DNA of 23,022 nt from a virus. Below the pieces are notes generated by a model. The model searched no databases, had not been told where the DNA came from, and was given only the letters and a program-made list of their open reading frames with translations. Positions 1 to 9,656 of this stretch are shown piece after piece. Location: positions 1 to 23,022 of IMG/VR virus record IMGVR_UViG_3300049224_000026; one strand, written 5' to 3'. How positions within the stretch are numbered: position 1 is the first letter of the stretch; each line of letters starts with the position of its first letter. Position numbers and translations under genes: made by a program.

Positions 1-3000
1 TTTGCAGTAATTTTTGTATTTGGATATTCAACATTACTTACAAGTGGTTTCATAACATCCATCATTGCATTTTCAGTTACAACAGTTGTTGAATCACCAA
101 ATTTAATACCAGAGGTTGCATTTGAAGCTGTTGTTGCAGTTGCAGTCTGGGTTGCAAGTGTATTTGCAGTTGTAATTGTATACGAATCAATTCCTACATT
201 TCCGACTGATGTATGAGTTCTATTAATTTGGTCTAATGGTATTCCATCTACTTCATATAATTCTATACCAGCACCAGAACTATGTGCAATCGCACCAGTA
301 GGTCTTGTTATACTGGTTACAGAAGAACCAGAAATAGTACCACTAAAGATTTCATCTTCTCTAATATCACCAGTAGTTGAATCTCTTGGAACTGTAATTT
401 TTAATCTTACTGAACCACTGCCTGGGAAACCAGTATTACTAGTTAATGTTAGTGAAGTATCAGAGGCACCAAAAGCACCGTTAAGAGTAGTTGAAACTCC
501 AGACGATACACCACTAATTGCAACATTATTTGTTGTTGCATACATATGGTGGTTTCTATGTGTAACTTTTACTACACCAGAACTTGCAAGTGATTCTAAT
601 GAATTTTGTTTTAATGTTCTAGTTTCTACTGAATCATTTGTTAATACTAGATTTGATGTTTTACTTGTATCAAATTTTGCACGATAAAGTGAGAACTTAA
701 TATCTTCATCTTGATATGCGTTCCAAGTTCTATTGTTTTGAGATTTAAATAACACACCAAGATATGGTTGGTCATTAACAATCGTTCCAGTATCAATATC
801 TGCATCACCTAATTTAGAAATCCAAAGTTTATAATCTCTTGAATCTGTTTTCACAACCAATGCATATTCACTATGGTCTGCAACATAAATTGGTGATTCA
901 AATTCAAATGTTGTAGCAGTAGTTGCGTTATCTGATAATAATATTTCAGAAGACTCTAGTGTTTTAGATGCAAGTGGTAATAATTTCTCAGTTGGATAAC
1001 CATCTCTCATCTCTCTGATTTGAACAGTTACTGGAACTCTTTCATCTTTTTCTTGGAAATATAAATCTACTTTTGTAATAAACTCACCACCAACACTATC
1101 AACAATAAATGATTGTGCAAGCGGATCCCAAGGCTGTATTAAAGTTCTACCTCTATGTTGGAAACTTCTTGATTCAAAAACTTCCTCTTGGAATAATTGT
1201 CCGTTTCTTGTTCTTGTAACAGTTTCTTCAATAGTGTTTAAGAAACCTCTTGCAGTATAGATACCCTCTGCATATGTTTCTACACCTTCTAAATTGACAT
1301 CATCTGCTTCATTAATTCTAGAAGATGTTAATCTGAATTGTCTTTCACCAGTTTTAAATGCTGGGTTGCCTGGAGCGTTAGGGTCTGGAATACTAAAGAC
1401 ACCACTTATTGAACCAGTAGGGCCTGTTATGAAATTATTACCATCTTCACCTGGCGGTAATAGTTTTTGTACAGTTCCACTTTCTGGAGTCTGTGTTCTT
1501 GTTCCAGTAAATAAATTATATGTAATCTGAAGAACAGAATCTCTAGGAGTGCCTGGAGTTTCTGCACCAACTGGTGGTACTATTCCGTCAATAGTTGCAC
1601 TTGGATTTGTTAAATTCTGGAATTGTACAACAGAACAGAATTGTGTTAAATCAATATTAGTTGTTGCATCTGCATTGAAAAATTCTACACCATATAATCT
1701 ATGTCCAGCACAAGTATGAATAGGGTCTTCTGCTCTTTCAATCTGAATTCTCCAAAACTTTTCACCTTGAATGTTAGGGCCAACTACACCCTCAGCTGCA
1801 GTTGTAAAGTCATAAGTATAAAATGCATTACTATTTCTTGAGATGTTTATTGTTGTATGTAATGAGAACTGTCCTACTGTATTAAATCCATATTCAGAAT
1901 CAGAACTCATAATTTTTGCAACATAATCGTGTGCAGTATCGTTATTATCGTAACCAAATCTAATTTTACCTATGGCAGTCCAGTTTGGAGTTTCTGGTAA
2001 AGTGATTGTTGTTAATGTTCCACCAGGCTTACCACCATCTGGAACACAGAAATCACCAATATATTGTCTATCAAAGAAAGGATAAACTCTTGTTTTAGGT
2101 TTCATTTTAGATGCTCTAAATGTAACATTTCTAGAACGAATAAATGGAACTACATCTTGTCTAATTAATTCATTACCGATAGGTTTATGGTCATTAACTT
2201 CAGTTACAAAAGTTCTTGTACCATTTCTAACTTGGTCTGTTAAAACTAATTCCCAAAGACCACCTCGTCCCCAACCATTACTAGTTTGTCCGATAACACC
2301 AGATGAAATAGTTTCCCAAGCATTCCATATAGTACCTAATGCATCTTCACCACCAGCGGCTTGTAATATCTGGTCAAAGTTACCCTCTAAGTTAATTACA
2401 ATTTGTGGAAGTTTATTTACTTCAAACCATTCATCACCAGATGGGTCTAATTCTAATACACCAACCCAAGCAAAGAAGTATGCAGCTTGAGCACTTTCTA
2501 CTCTAGTTGCAAACTTATTTCCAACAGTTTCAACAGAAGTAAATGGTAGCATACATTGGTCACCAATTTTAGAATAACCATCATTTGCTCTTGCAGTAGA
2601 ATCTTCGTTTTGTTCTATAAGTGCAACATTCTTCATAGAGTATTTTGGTCTTAGTGTTCTGTTTTCATAATCTATTGCACAACTATAATCTTGGTGAGAT
2701 ACATCACCAGTTTTATGTCCAGTAAAATTATCAACAACAAAACCAGATTTAAATCTATCAAATCCGTTTGCATCTAATACTTGGAAGTTTTCTGTTTCTG
2801 CTTCTAATAAGTTAAGAGTTGTATAATCTTCTAGTCGTTCTATTCTATTTTCTAAACGACCAATATCTCTCATTGTAAATCTGTTATTTTTTTGTATTCT
2901 TAAAAATATATCTTGTTCTGGTTCTTTGACATAAGGTTGCATTAATACATCAACTATTTTCATAGCTTCATTTTCAGATAATGGTTTAGGTGGTTCTGTT

Positions 3001-6000
3001 ATTTCTGTTTCAACATCTAAACCTTCTTTAACTACAAACTGTTTATCTTTAGTTAAGAAAACACTATCTGTTCTACCTACATAAAAATCTAAATCATATT
3101 GAAAGTTAGAATTGTCTTGTGGAATATTTGAAACTATTGAACCAGCTGCAGAGAAGTTTCTTTGTGCAAAGTTAAATGTATAATCATTTACTCTTTCAGT
3201 AGATAAACTTTGTGATGATGTTGTTACAGTAGATATTGTATCATCATTTGCAACAGTAGGTCTAAAATCTATTGAGTCGTGTAATAAGAATCTACCTCTA
3301 GGTTGTCTTTGTTCTGTGTCTACTCTTGTTGCAAGGTATGTAGGAATTTCTTTATAATCTATGTTTGAATATGAATCTACATTGAAGAAATCACCAGTAC
3401 CGTGAGTAAAGTGGTCGCATACAATTAATAATTTACCAATAGGAACATCAACATTTGTTTTTCTGATTATTCTAGAAATATCATAATATGAATCTCTCAT
3501 ACCATCATCTAATACATAATTACTAGTTACTACTGTATCACCAGCAGTAACAACAGTAGTTGTACCAGTTGCACCACTTGTTAAACCAGTAAATGTTTCA
3601 CCGTCTGAAAAGTTTTTATTAGATAATAAAACATAAAAGAAAGTAGTTGGGCCTGTGTTAATAAGAGAACCTATTGCACCACTAGTTGTACCTTTTATTC
3701 TTTCACCTTTAGTAAATGTTCCACTTGAAACTGTTCCAGTAAATTGTGGAACTAATGGGTCGGTAGATGCGTTTGCAGATTCGTATATTGCTCTTATTTT
3801 ATATACATCAGTTCTACCTAAAGAAATCTCTTTGTGATGTGCAGATGTACCATATTGTACACCACCACCTACACCATTGTTATCTACAATAACTAAATGA
3901 GCAGGATTGTTTGTTTTGTTTTTTTGTTGTGCAGTAGTTTTTGAAATTGTTGCAGTCACTTTAACTACACAATCTGAAGATGTTCCGAAAACAGTTGTAT
4001 CAGTAATTGTTGCAGTTTTAGAATCACCAGCCAATACAGCAGAAGTCATATCATCAATATCAATAATATCTCCATCATTACACCCACCAGAACCATCATC
4101 TAAAATAGTAATTGCATAATTTGTATTAGATAGTGCATTAAATGTTTCGTTAGTTCCAGCAGTTATTACTATCTGTCCAGATGCATTTGATGTAACAATA
4201 AATTGTTTCTTAAATGTATAAGAAGTTTGTGATACACCATTGTTGTCCGTAGTCAACATTGTTTTTGCATATTTCTTAACTGTTTTTCTTAAAAGAATAT
4301 TTTTGTTTACATCATTAATTTTTGTTCTTGTTCTAATTGCACCAACACTTGTTACATTACTAGAGATTAAAACTATATCTGAATTACCAGTACCAGCAGT
4401 ATCTGGAGTTGTAATACCAGAGTTTACTGGATATGTAGCTGTATTATTTGATGCATATGTAATAGTTGCTTTACCATTATATCCGTTAATTGCGTGGTCT
4501 TTAAATACAACAGTTCTACTTCCAGAACCACTTAATACTGAACCAGTAGTTGCAGTGAACGCTCCAGTTGCAGTAAATGTTGCAGTACCACTAGAACGAG
4601 TAGTATTAGATGTGTTTACAACTGCACCACCTTGAATACAGAAATAAGTTGCAGAAGTATTATTTGTTACACTTTCAATAACAATTTTTTCTGTTGCACT
4701 AGCAGCACCAGTTGGAACTTCTAAAACATCACCAGCTTTTAATTCAGTATTAAATAAAGTGTTTTGTCCAACTAAAGTATTTGTGTTTCTTGTAAGTGAT
4801 ACTGTACCAGTAAGACTGAATCTACTTTGCATAGTACAATCAGCACTAAAGTTTGCTTGATTTGAATCATCATCATTCATAAAGACTTGTCTTACTTGAC
4901 TAATGTCAAATGACTCTATTGCACTAATTGTTAAATCTGTTGTTGTACCATTTTCGTGTACTAATTCATCTGATTGAGTTGATGCACTTGATTTTACTTT
5001 TTCACCACTTGAGAATATACCATTTACATTTGTAAGATAAACTGCATCTGAACTAACAGAGTGAACAAATCCAGTTGCACCAGAATTTGCACCAGTTATT
5101 TTTGCCCCAGCAGCAAATTCAGATGAAGTTACTACTCCACTAAAATCAATCTCTGTAAACATTTTAATATCAAATAATCCAAGATTAAATGTTGAATCAT
5201 TATCTGCACTATTTGATAAAAAGTCAGTTACTGTGGAATTATTTGCAGCTGTATCAAAACTTCTTACTCTTGCAACACCAATTTTTCCACCGTCTTCTGT
5301 TAAAATACTATCTGTTTCTATTCCTCTTCCTGGCCCGCCAGTTGTTCCAGTTACTTTAGATGCTGTAAAATTATCGTGAAGTGAAACTTCCATAAATGGT
5401 TCATCAATAGAACCAGGCGTTTCTGGAGATATGTCTGGAGAACCAAATGTATTTTCTACTACGATTGTATTACCAACTTCAACTGGTGTGATTGCGTTAT
5501 CAACATTATCAGTTGTTCTTGGTTTTCTAATATCTATAAATGTTGGGTGACTTTTTTCTATTTCATAACCAGCAACATATGCCTTACCAGGCGTTAGATG
5601 TAAAGTAAGTAAATCTTCAGATGCTGTATTTCCACTATCAGTAGTAGCACCAGATTCAAATATTCCATTATTAATACCATCAGCTAAAGTTTCTCTTGCA
5701 TCTGGTTTAAAATCTCTAACAATATAGTGTCCAGATTCGTCATAAGTTCTTCTTGCAAGTGTTTCACCTAATACTGCATATTCAGTATTTCTTGATGCAG
5801 ATAAAACATTACCAAGATTTACTCTCATTATTTCTACAAAATTTGTATCATTAGTATCTGTTAAAGATAATTTAGAAAGTGTTAATGAGATTTTTAATCT
5901 ATGAGCACCAGCTGCGTTTTCGTTTGATGTACCAGTTGCATTATCATATAATGTACTATCTTCTTCTGGAGTTACTAAATCTTCTGTAACTGTAAAACCT

Positions 6001-6632
6001 ATTCTATATGATGGTGTGTTTCCATACTTATCTAAAACTAATGTTTGTTCTGTAACATTTACAAAAATACCTCTAACAAAATATGTTCCAGCCGCAACTG
6101 TTACTGCTGAACCTATTGCAGTTGCATCTGTTGATTGACAAGTTAATGATTCTTGTCCAGCAATAAATGAACCGACTGCACCGTTAGCTGTTAAGTTTTC
6201 ACCATTAGAAAATACAAAAGTTTCACCAGTTAAATCTGGATTTAAATATTTTACAAATAAAGTGATTGGGTCATCACCACTTGCAGCTGCAGTTCCTACA
6301 ACTTTTGCAGATACTCCAGATGTTGCACCAGTAATAACTTTATCTACATAAGATGAAATATTAGATGTAATGTCTGTGGTATTAAATGTTCCTTGAACTT
6401 TAACAGCATAATACTGTTTGTCCATTCCAACTTCACCACCAGATATAATTGCACCTTCTTTAAAGATGTTTCTACCCATTTCTTCAACTTGATTTTGAAG
6501 TATAGATTGTTGTGTGGTTAGTTCTCTAGCCTGTACTGCAAAGCCAGGTCTATATAATACTTTATGAAAATTTTTACTTGTATCAAAATCATCATAATAT
6601 GGTGATACATTTAGATTTGTTTTTTGTGCCAT
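1..6632 (-). CDS. Giant DUF4815-type virion structural protein (3' end outside window)
   Basis: The reading frame is open from the ATG at 6632 to the left edge, giving at least 2210 residues; its stop is not in the window. The N-terminus (MAQKTNLNVSPYYDDFD, then a VLYRPGFAVQARELTTQQSILQNQ-type stretch) is the hallmark of DUF4815 proteins of T4-like marine phages, which are virion structural proteins near the baseplate or fibres. The middle carries several F-GE-I-G-TSGATG modules (about residues 95, 500, 970 and 1010). The C-terminal part has two conserved blocks: MKPKTRVYPFFD, and DPLAQSFIVD followed by FQEKDERVPVTVQIR. It starts two bases after the gp8 stop (TAAGAATG), so it is probably coupled to gp8. 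Its place just after gp8 corresponds to the gp9-gp10 position in T4, but I see no clear gp10 sequence in it. The family call is firm; the exact position in the virion is inferred. Confidence 0.85.
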   Translation of the reverse strand, partial: MAQKTNLNVSPYYDDFDTSKNFHKVLYRPGFAVQARELTTQQSILQNQVEEMGRNIFKEGAIISGGEVGMDKQYYAVKVQGTFNTTDITSNISSYVDKVITGATSGVSAKVVGTAAASGDDPITLFVKYLNPDLTGETFVFSNGENLTANGAVGSFIAGQESLTCQSTDATAIGSAVTVAAGTYFVRGIFVNVTEQTLVLDKYGNTPSYRIGFTVTEDLVTPEEDSTLYDNATGTSNENAAGAHRLKISLTLSKLSLTDTNDTNFVEIMRVNLGNVLSASRNTEYAVLGETLARRTYDESGHYIVRDFKPDARETLADGINNGIFESGATTDSGNTASEDLLTLHLTPGKAYVAGYEIEKSHPTFIDIRKPRTTDNVDNAITPVEVGNTIVVENTFGSPDISPETPGSIDEPFMEVSLHDNFTASKVTGTTGGPGRGIETDSILTEDGGKIGVARVRSFDTAANNSTVTDFLSNSADNDSTFNLGLFDIKMFTEIDFSGVVTSSEFAAGAKITGANSGATGFVHSVSSDAVYLTNVNGIFSSGEKVKSSASTQSDELVHENGTTTDLTISAIESFDISQVRQVFMNDDDSNQANFSADCTMQSRFSLTGTVSLTRNTNTLVGQNTLFNTELKAGDVLEVPTGAASATEKIVIESVTNNTSATYFCIQGGAVVNTSNTTRSSGTATFTATGAFTATTGSVLSGSGSRTVVFKDHAINGYNGKATITYASNNTATYPVNSGITTPDTAGTGNSDIVLISSNVTSVGAIRTRTKINDVNKNILLRKTVKKYAKTMLTTDNNGVSQTSYTFKKQFIVTSNASGQIVITAGTNETFNALSNTNYAITILDDGSGGCNDGDIIDIDDMTSAVLAGDSKTATITDTTVFGTSSDCVVKVTATISKTTAQQKNKTNNPAHLVIVDNNGVGGGVQYGTSAHHKEISLGRTDVYKIRAIYESANASTDPLVPQFTGTVSSGTFTKGERIKGTTSGAIGSLINTGPTTFFYVLLSNKNFSDGETFTGLTSGATGTTTVVTAGDTVVTSNYVLDDGMRDSYYDISRIIRKTNVDVPIGKLLIVCDHFTHGTGDFFNVDSYSNIDYKEIPTYLATRVDTEQRQPRGRFLLHDSIDFRPTVANDDTISTVTTSSQSLSTERVNDYTFNFAQRNFSAAGSIVSNIPQDNSNFQYDLDFYVGRTDSVFLTKDKQFVVKEGLDVETEITEPPKPLSENEAMKIVDVLMQPYVKEPEQDIFLRIQKNNRFTMRDIGRLENRIERLEDYTTLNLLEAETENFQVLDANGFDRFKSGFVVDNFTGHKTGDVSHQDYSCAIDYENRTLRPKYSMKNVALIEQNEDSTARANDGYSKIGDQCMLPFTSVETVGNKFATRVESAQAAYFFAWVGVLELDPSGDEWFEVNKLPQIVINLEGNFDQILQAAGGEDALGTIWNAWETISSGVIGQTSNGWGRGGLWELVLTDQVRNGTRTFVTEVNDHKPIGNELIRQDVVPFIRSRNVTFRASKMKPKTRVYPFFDRQYIGDFCVPDGGKPGGTLTTITLPETPNWTAIGKIRFGYDNNDTAHDYVAKIMSSDSEYGFNTVGQFSLHTTINISRNSNAFYTYDFTTAAEGVVGPNIQGEKFWRIQIERAEDPIHTCAGHRLYGVEFFNADATTNIDLTQFCSVVQFQNLTNPSATIDGIVPPVGAETPGTPRDSVLQITYNLFTGTRTQTPESGTVQKLLPPGEDGNNFITGPTGSISGVFSIPDPNAPGNPAFKTGERQFRLTSSRINEADDVNLEGVETYAEGIYTARGFLNTIEETVTRTRNGQLFQEEVFESRSFQHRGRTLIQPWDPLAQSFIVDSVGGEFITKVDLYFQEKDERVPVTVQIREMRDGYPTEKLLPLASKTLESSEILLSDNATTATTFEFESPIYVADHSEYALVVKTDSRDYKLWISKLGDADIDTGTIVNDQPYLGVLFKSQNNRTWNAYQDEDIKFSLYRAKFDTSKTSNLVLTNDSVETRTLKQNSLESLASSGVVKVTHRNHHMYATTNNVAISGVSSGVSTTLNGAFGASDTSLTLTSNTGFPGSGSVRLKITVPRDSTTGDIREDEIFSGTISGSSVTSITRPTGAIAHSSGAGIELYEVDGIPLDQINRTHTSVGNVGIDSYTITTANTLATQTATATTASNATSGIKFGDSTTVVTENAMMDVMKPLVSNVEYPNTKITA

Positions 6633-6634
6633 TC

Positions 6635-8152
6635 TTAAAACTCAACTATGATTTTAACATCCTCTGTTTGGTCAGATGCTCGTGAAATAGGTCTTCTGTT
6701 TTCTATATAAATTATGTCCCCACTATCTGGGTGCATTTCTGGATTTGCATATCCACTTGAAAATGCGATACTATCAACAGTTTCAGAACCAGTTGATGAT
6801 GGAGTGCCAGATGCACTAGAGTCTGCACCAGATACTGCATTTGCACCAGAAAATAAAACTGTGTTACTTGCAGTATTAACACCATAATTTGTAAATCTTT
6901 CTTGTTGATAATATAAAATCTTATTTGTTGCATCCCATTCAACGACTCTACCGATTGCACCAGTAGTTGCTTGAGTTATTTTTTCATCTGCATCAAAATC
7001 TCCACTTGGTGAAGGAATATAAATTGCATATGTTTGTCTGGCAGTAGATGCTGTAAATAATGACGAACTGTTAAATTGAGTAGGATTTTTCATAATACCT
7101 ACTTGTCTAAAGTCGTTTGCAACAGTAATATCATTACCTTCTTCTTGTTCAAACTTTGTATTTAAAATTATATAGTGTCCACCTAATTCTTCAACTGCAT
7201 CGTGTCCGTGACCAACTTGAGGTGATATAATTGGAGTTATAGTTCCAGCACTAGCTGAATTCCAAGTTGATAAAGTACCTCCACTTATTAAAGATGTTGC
7301 ACCAGCATTTGTATAAACATTAGTTCCTGCCAAATCTACTGTTGCAAAAGTATAATTTGCACCACTAGCTTGTACTGATGATACACCAGTTTCACCAAAT
7401 CTTGTTATTACATTTGAACTCACAACAACCTTTAAGATTCCACCAGTTCCGTCTCCAGCAACTTTAACATAATAAGTTCCATCTGGATATCCACTACCTT
7501 GACTTGTTACCAAGAAAGTATCAATAGGAGCACCATTAAAAGGTGCAGAGTCTGTACTTGTTGTTACTGCACCAGATGATACAGTTGAGTCTGTTGCGAC
7601 TGCCATAAAGTCAGTTGTTAAAAATTTGTCTACTTGAGTGGTTGTCAATGTGTACATATATTGTAAATAATAACCACCAACAAATTGTTTTACTGGGGAA
7701 GTAAAAGTAGGTTCTGTTGAAAGTGCGATTTTTACTCCAGAAGAATTTAAGTTATATAAAACTTTGTAAACTCTGTAATCTGAAGTTATGAAAAAATATG
7801 TAGAATCAACAAGATTACTTGCACCAGTTTGATTTGAAGGATTAGCTGCACTAATGTTATGTTCGTACATATCGTAAGTAGTACCAGATGTATATGTTCT
7901 TCTAGGAACACCTCTTGATACATCAGAAGATGCAATCGCATTTGCACCTAACATTGAGTCCCATCTATAATTCTCTGATGTAATATCGTCTACTGGACTT
8001 GGTGGAGAAGTATCACTTCCACCAGAAGTTCCACTAGTAAAAGGAGTTGATTTTCCTACAAACATATAATAGTTTTCGTTTGTTTCAGAAAATGATTCCT
8101 CAAACTGAGCAGCATTTGTTTGTCTAAATTTTTCTGTAATAATTGCAGCCAT
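6635..8152 (-). CDS. 8: Baseplate wedge protein gp8
   Basis: This 505-residue protein is recognisable as T4 gp8, a dimeric baseplate wedge subunit joining gp6, gp7 and gp10. The N-terminus AIITEKFR with FVGKSTPF about 20 residues later parallels AIVTSKFR and FITFGRSEPW in T4 gp8. The internal RGVPRR, DFRQVGIMKNP and the C-terminal SGDIIYIENRRPI with DQTEDVKI also parallel T4 gp8 near its end. It is clearly longer than T4 gp8 (about 334 residues). The extra length includes a GSGYPDG module near residue 220, a FDADEKITQATTGAIG module near residue 380 and a Ser/Gly-rich stretch. A Shine-Dalgarno AAGGA sits 5 bases before the ATG. The gene lies between the fibre array and the giant DUF4815 gene, whereas in T4 gp8 follows gp7 directly. 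Homology is from memory of the T4 sequence, not an alignment. Confidence 0.88.
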   Translation of the reverse strand: MAAIITEKFRQTNAAQFEESFSETNENYYMFVGKSTPFTSGTSGGSDTSPPSPVDDITSENYRWDSMLGANAIASSDVSRGVPRRTYTSGTTYDMYEHNISAANPSNQTGASNLVDSTYFFITSDYRVYKVLYNLNSSGVKIALSTEPTFTSPVKQFVGGYYLQYMYTLTTTQVDKFLTTDFMAVATDSTVSSGAVTTSTDSAPFNGAPIDTFLVTSQGSGYPDGTYYVKVAGDGTGGILKVVVSSNVITRFGETGVSSVQASGANYTFATVDLAGTNVYTNAGATSLISGGTLSTWNSASAGTITPIISPQVGHGHDAVEELGGHYIILNTKFEQEEGNDITVANDFRQVGIMKNPTQFNSSSLFTASTARQTYAIYIPSPSGDFDADEKITQATTGAIGRVVEWDATNKILYYQQERFTNYGVNTASNTVLFSGANAVSGADSSASGTPSSTGSETVDSIAFSSGYANPEMHPDSGDIIYIENRRPISRASDQTEDVKIIVEF

Positions 8153-8180
8153 TGTATTTCCTTCTACTATTTAGTCCATC

Positions 8181-8474
8181 TTATGACGGTTCTGTTGGCC
8201 AAGTGACTTTATTTACTTTGTCCTCAGTATCTAATCCATTTGTTAAATCTCTTAACTCTTGTCTATAAGTTTTCCAATCAGAACTCATTGTCACATCAGA
8301 GTTTGCTCTCCAATCTGATTCACTTAATTTATTATTTCTTTCATTTCTTAAACCAGCAATCGCTCTATCGTAAGCACCTTTTGCCCACTCTACATCTCTT
8401 GCTTCAAGTTCTTTTATTTCTGAATCGGTCAAAGGTATTTTTTCACCATTAACCATTTTATGTGTGTATGCCAT
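8181..8474 (-). CDS. Small tail-fibre assembly chaperone-like protein (third copy)
   Basis: A 97-residue hydrophilic, charged protein. The second half, with LRNERNNKLSESDW, SDWKTYRQELRDL and a final VTWPTEPS, fits the Phage_tail_APC/fibre-chaperone type of short protein that follows phage fibre genes (R-x-LL-x-SDW ... W-x-YR-x-LRDL ... WP-x-P). Such proteins are thought to help fold or trimerise the fibre encoded upstream, here the one at 8506-9441. Its last 30 or so residues nearly repeat those of the protein at 11887-12255, also at the DNA level. A strong Shine-Dalgarno AGGAG stands 6 bases before the ATG. The N-terminal part (MAYTHKMVNGEKIPLTDSEI) is unlike the other copy and probably decides partner choice (inference). 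Confidence 0.7.
   Translation of the reverse strand: MAYTHKMVNGEKIPLTDSEIKELEARDVEWAKGAYDRAIAGLRNERNNKLSESDWRANSDVTMSSDWKTYRQELRDLTNGLDTEDKVNKVTWPTEPS
8189..8275 (-). repeat. Direct repeat, copy A (3' end of chaperone-like gene)
   Basis: About 87 bases that are mostly identical to 11894-11980, beginning with the same GGTTCTGTTGGCCAAGT on the plus strand. It encodes the shared C-terminus YR-x-ELRDLT ... GLDT ... WPTEPS. Confidence 0.85.
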
Positions 8475-8505
8475 TTTTATCTCCTATAATTATTGACATT
8501 AACCA

Positions 8506-9441
8506 TTAACTAATTCCATATAGTTTAATAAATCCATTAGCAAAGTTACCAGTGCTTGGATAAAATCTTAAACCATCTTGTGCTTGTGCAGTCGTTGAAC
8601 TTGCAGCTATCGTATTTGCTACTAAGTTTGTACTACCAGACCAAAGACTTTGTGACCCTATAATAGTTGTATAATCATTTGCATCGTTAGGATTAACAAT
8701 ATAAAAATATCCATTTACTGGAGTGGTTGTAGCACTTTCTTGTGAAGACCAAGTTGCAGTATTATTCATAAATCCTTGTGAATCATCTCCATAACTGCTT
8801 ATACCACTTCCGTGAGCAGAAGCACCAGTTGAATGATATCCAGAACTTAGTATACTTGCACCACTCATAAAATACACTCTTATAATCAAATCTGTACTTC
8901 TTTGTATATTATAAACACATTTATAAGAATCATATCCAGTCATTAATCCTTGAAACTGTACATCAGAAGATGATGATAATGTTGTTTTATTTAACAATGT
9001 TAAACCACCAGCAGTACCAAATTCAAATGCATTTCCAGCTTCATTAACTTTAAGTGCATCTCCAGCAGAACCTAAAGTATTAATATTAAACAATCCTACT
9101 TTATCTACAAAAGTTTCGTCAAATAATATTCTGTGATTTGCATTTGTACTAGAAACATCTGTTCCATCTAAAACTAAAAAATCACCAGCATCAGCAGTAC
9201 CATTAGTAGAATTTAAAATTATAGAGTCTGATGAAATATTATTTACTGCAGCTGATTGTAACTCATCACGAGTGACTGCATTAGAAGAAATTTCTGTTGA
9301 ACCAACTGCATCATTTGGAATTTTTGCAGAGGTAACATTATCGTTTAAAATCTTTGCAGTAGTGACAGCATCATCAGCAATTTGAGAAGTCCCAATCGTT
9401 CCAGATTGTATTGCACCTACTGGTATTTTACTTATTGGCAT
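8506..9441 (-). CDS. Tail fibre-like protein with TAKI and DGTD repeats
   Basis: A 311-residue Ser/Thr/Asn-rich protein with three parts. Residues 1-65 hold short repeats of the type DDAVTTAKI / NDNVTSAKI / NDAVGSTEI, common at the N-terminus of marine phage fibres. Residues 73-109 hold two acidic repeats ending in AGDFLVLDGTD. Residues about 145-311 form a likely beta-sandwich head ending in GNFANGFIKLYGIS. The head resembles that of the protein at 11251-11877, which ends in a similar F-x-IYG motif, so the two may be distant paralogues. No known enzymatic motif is present. The ATG directly follows the stop of the 55-residue gene (TAAATG). The probable role is a receptor-binding or decorating fibre, inferred from composition and context. 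Confidence 0.65.
   Translation of the reverse strand: MPISKIPVGAIQSGTIGTSQIADDAVTTAKILNDNVTSAKIPNDAVGSTEISSNAVTRDELQSAAVNNISSDSIILNSTNGTADAGDFLVLDGTDVSSTNANHRILFDETFVDKVGLFNINTLGSAGDALKVNEAGNAFEFGTAGGLTLLNKTTLSSSSDVQFQGLMTGYDSYKCVYNIQRSTDLIIRVYFMSGASILSSGYHSTGASAHGSGISSYGDDSQGFMNNTATWSSQESATTTPVNGYFYIVNPNDANDYTTIIGSQSLWSGSTNLVANTIAASSTTAQAQDGLRFYPSTGNFANGFIKLYGIS
9115..9225 (-). repeat. DGTD/AGD repeat pair in fibre protein
   Basis: Residues 73-109: SIILNSTNGTADAGDFLVL and LDGTDVSSTNANHRILF, matching the pair at 12983-13099 in order and length. Confidence 0.78.
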
Positions 9442-9609
9442 TTATGAAACCTTCTTTCCAAAGTAACCAGTTGTTTCATTAATTTTCCTAGTTTCACCTT
9501 CTTTGTTTGCATCAAAAGGTGTTTTTGGTAATTCTATATAAGTAGAACCATCTGGTCTTTTTAACTTTGCACCACCAGTTGGTGATTGTTTTGTGATTCT
9601 AGTTACCAT
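9442..9609 (-). CDS. Unknown 55-residue basic protein in the fibre array
   Basis: A short frame starting MVTRITKQSPTGGAKLKRP and ending TTGYFGKKVS. I do not recognise it. It is real in all likelihood: it fills exactly the gap between two fibre genes, its stop abuts the next start (TAAATG), it has a Shine-Dalgarno AAGGA 6 bases before its ATG, and it has an ordinary amino-acid mix rich in Lys, Thr and Gly. It has no membrane segment or signal peptide. An AT-rich NATAAATA-like stretch lies just upstream. It could be a small virion or assembly protein; nothing in the sequence fixes the function. Confidence 0.7.
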   Translation of the reverse strand: MVTRITKQSPTGGAKLKRPDGSTYIELPKTPFDANKEGETRKINETTGYFGKKVS

Positions 9610-9621
9610 TCTTATTCCTTT

Positions 9622-9633
9622 TATTTATTTATT
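9622..9633 (-). promoter_or_regulatory. Possible weak late promoter (AATAAATA, overlapping copies)
   Basis: The 47-base gap before the 55-residue gene holds two overlapping minus-strand AATAAATA sequences here and one more at 9645-9652. They fit NATAAATA but not the full T4 core. The region is almost pure A/T, so this may be chance. Confidence 0.3.
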
Positions 9634-9656
9634 ATTTCTTAGGATATTTATTTTTC

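Noticed and set aside
4240-4635. Plus-strand open frame of 131 residues with Val/Leu-rich, membrane-like sequence
   Set aside because: It is the antisense of the Thr/Asn/Ala-rich DUF4815 gene. GTT/GTA-rich antisense codons produce false hydrophobic segments across this whole window.
6712-6960. Minus-strand frame of 82 residues inside gp8
   Set aside because: It overlaps the conserved gp8 C-terminus in another frame and its composition is unlike a real protein of this phage.
9610-9656. Possible terminator in the AT-rich gap
   Set aside because: No stem-loop of useful length could be found, only A/T-rich sequence.
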